From the NCBI GenBank assembly GCA_023129805.1, contig JAGMBK010000042.1, positions 1-12,615 on the forward strand: a DNA stretch of 12,615 nucleotides. Direction: 5' to 3'. Within the stretch, counting starts at the first letter, position 1. The number at the start of each line of letters is the position of its first letter. Origin of the DNA: Candidatus Zixiibacteriota bacterium. GTDB lineage: Bacteria > Zixibacteria > MSB-5A5 > SM1-73. This document shows, in pieces, positions 12,459 through 12,615 of the stretch. The position numbers and the translations under genes were made by a program. The notes beneath the pieces were generated by a model. It searched no databases. It had not been told where the DNA came from and worked only from the letters and a program-made list of their open reading frames with translations.

Positions 12459-12615
12459 GTGAAGGGAACTTTGGTTAATACTGCCACCGTTATAGTGGGA
12501 AGTTCGCTGGGTCTTCTGATAGGAGCAAGATTTTCCGAAAAGATCAACACCGTAGTGATGCATGCCCTGGGCCTTTCGACCCTTTTGATTGGCTTTAAGA
12601 TGGCATTCAAAACAG
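12459..12615 (+). CDS. DUF554 family membrane protein (3' end outside window)
   Basis: The first 52 codons of a DUF554 (YqgA/YdfK-like) integral membrane protein; full members are about 230 residues with six to seven helices and no assigned function. The N-terminus KGTLVNTATVIVGSSLGLLIG (residues 2-22) is the first membrane segment with the family's conserved NT...GS..G pattern, and VVMHALGLSTLLIGFKMAF (about 32-50) is the second. The start is GTG at 12459; GGAG at 12444-12447 is 11 bases upstream, a little far. A six-codon ORF from the ATG at 12442 stops on the TGA that overlaps the GTG start (GTGA), which may couple translation. The right octamer array ends 50 bases upstream, so any promoter lies in or near it. 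Confidence 0.85.
   Translation, partial: MKGTLVNTATVIVGSSLGLLIGARFSEKINTVVMHALGLSTLLIGFKMAFKT

Overview
The window is a 12.6 kb stretch of a bacterial chromosome with moderate GC content. A bifunctional class A penicillin-binding protein shows a peptidoglycan-making bacterium. Several other genes are of types shared with archaea and thermophiles: a TrpB2-type tryptophan synthase beta chain, an archaeal-type Thi4 thiazole synthase and a ReAII-type asparaginase. Together with the many small intergenic palindromes, this points to an uncultured, probably anaerobic lineage of the FCB / WOR-3 / Zixibacteria kind. That placement is an inference from gene content and has not been tested. No rRNA, tRNA, CRISPR array or prophage was seen.

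Layout, left to right. At 1-384 is the C-terminal third of an RlmN/Cfr-like radical SAM enzyme. At 529-1296 is a class I SAM methyltransferase, followed by a 304-base gap packed with hairpins. At 1601-2764 is an MFS transporter with its own putative terminator. A 475-base gap follows, holding a TTGACA promoter, a candidate short RNA and a strong terminator. At 3240-3443 is a cold-shock protein with a TTG start, followed by a bidirectional terminator shared with the convergent PBP1A gene (3611-5782, minus strand, the only gene on that strand). Divergent from PBP1A is a ReAII-type asparaginase (5990-6997), possibly leaderless. A palindrome-rich gap (6998-7388) precedes an HD-domain hydrolase (7389-7928), trpB2 (7998-9299) and thi4 (9319-10104). 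The last two are 19 bases apart, both have strong Shine-Dalgarno sequences, and are probably co-transcribed. Another palindrome-rich gap (10105-10572) precedes an aconitase-family dehydratase large subunit (LeuC-like, 10573-11835) with no small-subunit gene beside it. Six bases after its stop lies a four-helix-bundle (23S rRNA intervening-sequence type) gene enclosed by inverted arrays of an 8-base repeat. The window ends in the first 52 codons of a DUF554 membrane protein.

Two systems stand out. The first is the four-helix-bundle cassette at 11842-12408. It has octamer arrays in opposite orientation at its two ends; the left array supplies the likely ribosome-binding site and the right one supplies the last codons and the stop. 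This is the architecture expected of an IVS-like selfish cassette located outside rRNA. The second is a set of GTAG- or GGAG-headed palindromes in three intergenic regions, often in head-out inverted pairs. They match the known form of REP/BIME elements mobilised by RAYT transposases, although no transposase lies in the window. The metabolic genes give a partial picture of amino-acid handling (indole/serine to tryptophan, asparagine breakdown, branched-chain or related 2-oxoacid synthesis) and of sulfide-dependent thiazole formation for thiamine. They are not one obvious pathway operon.
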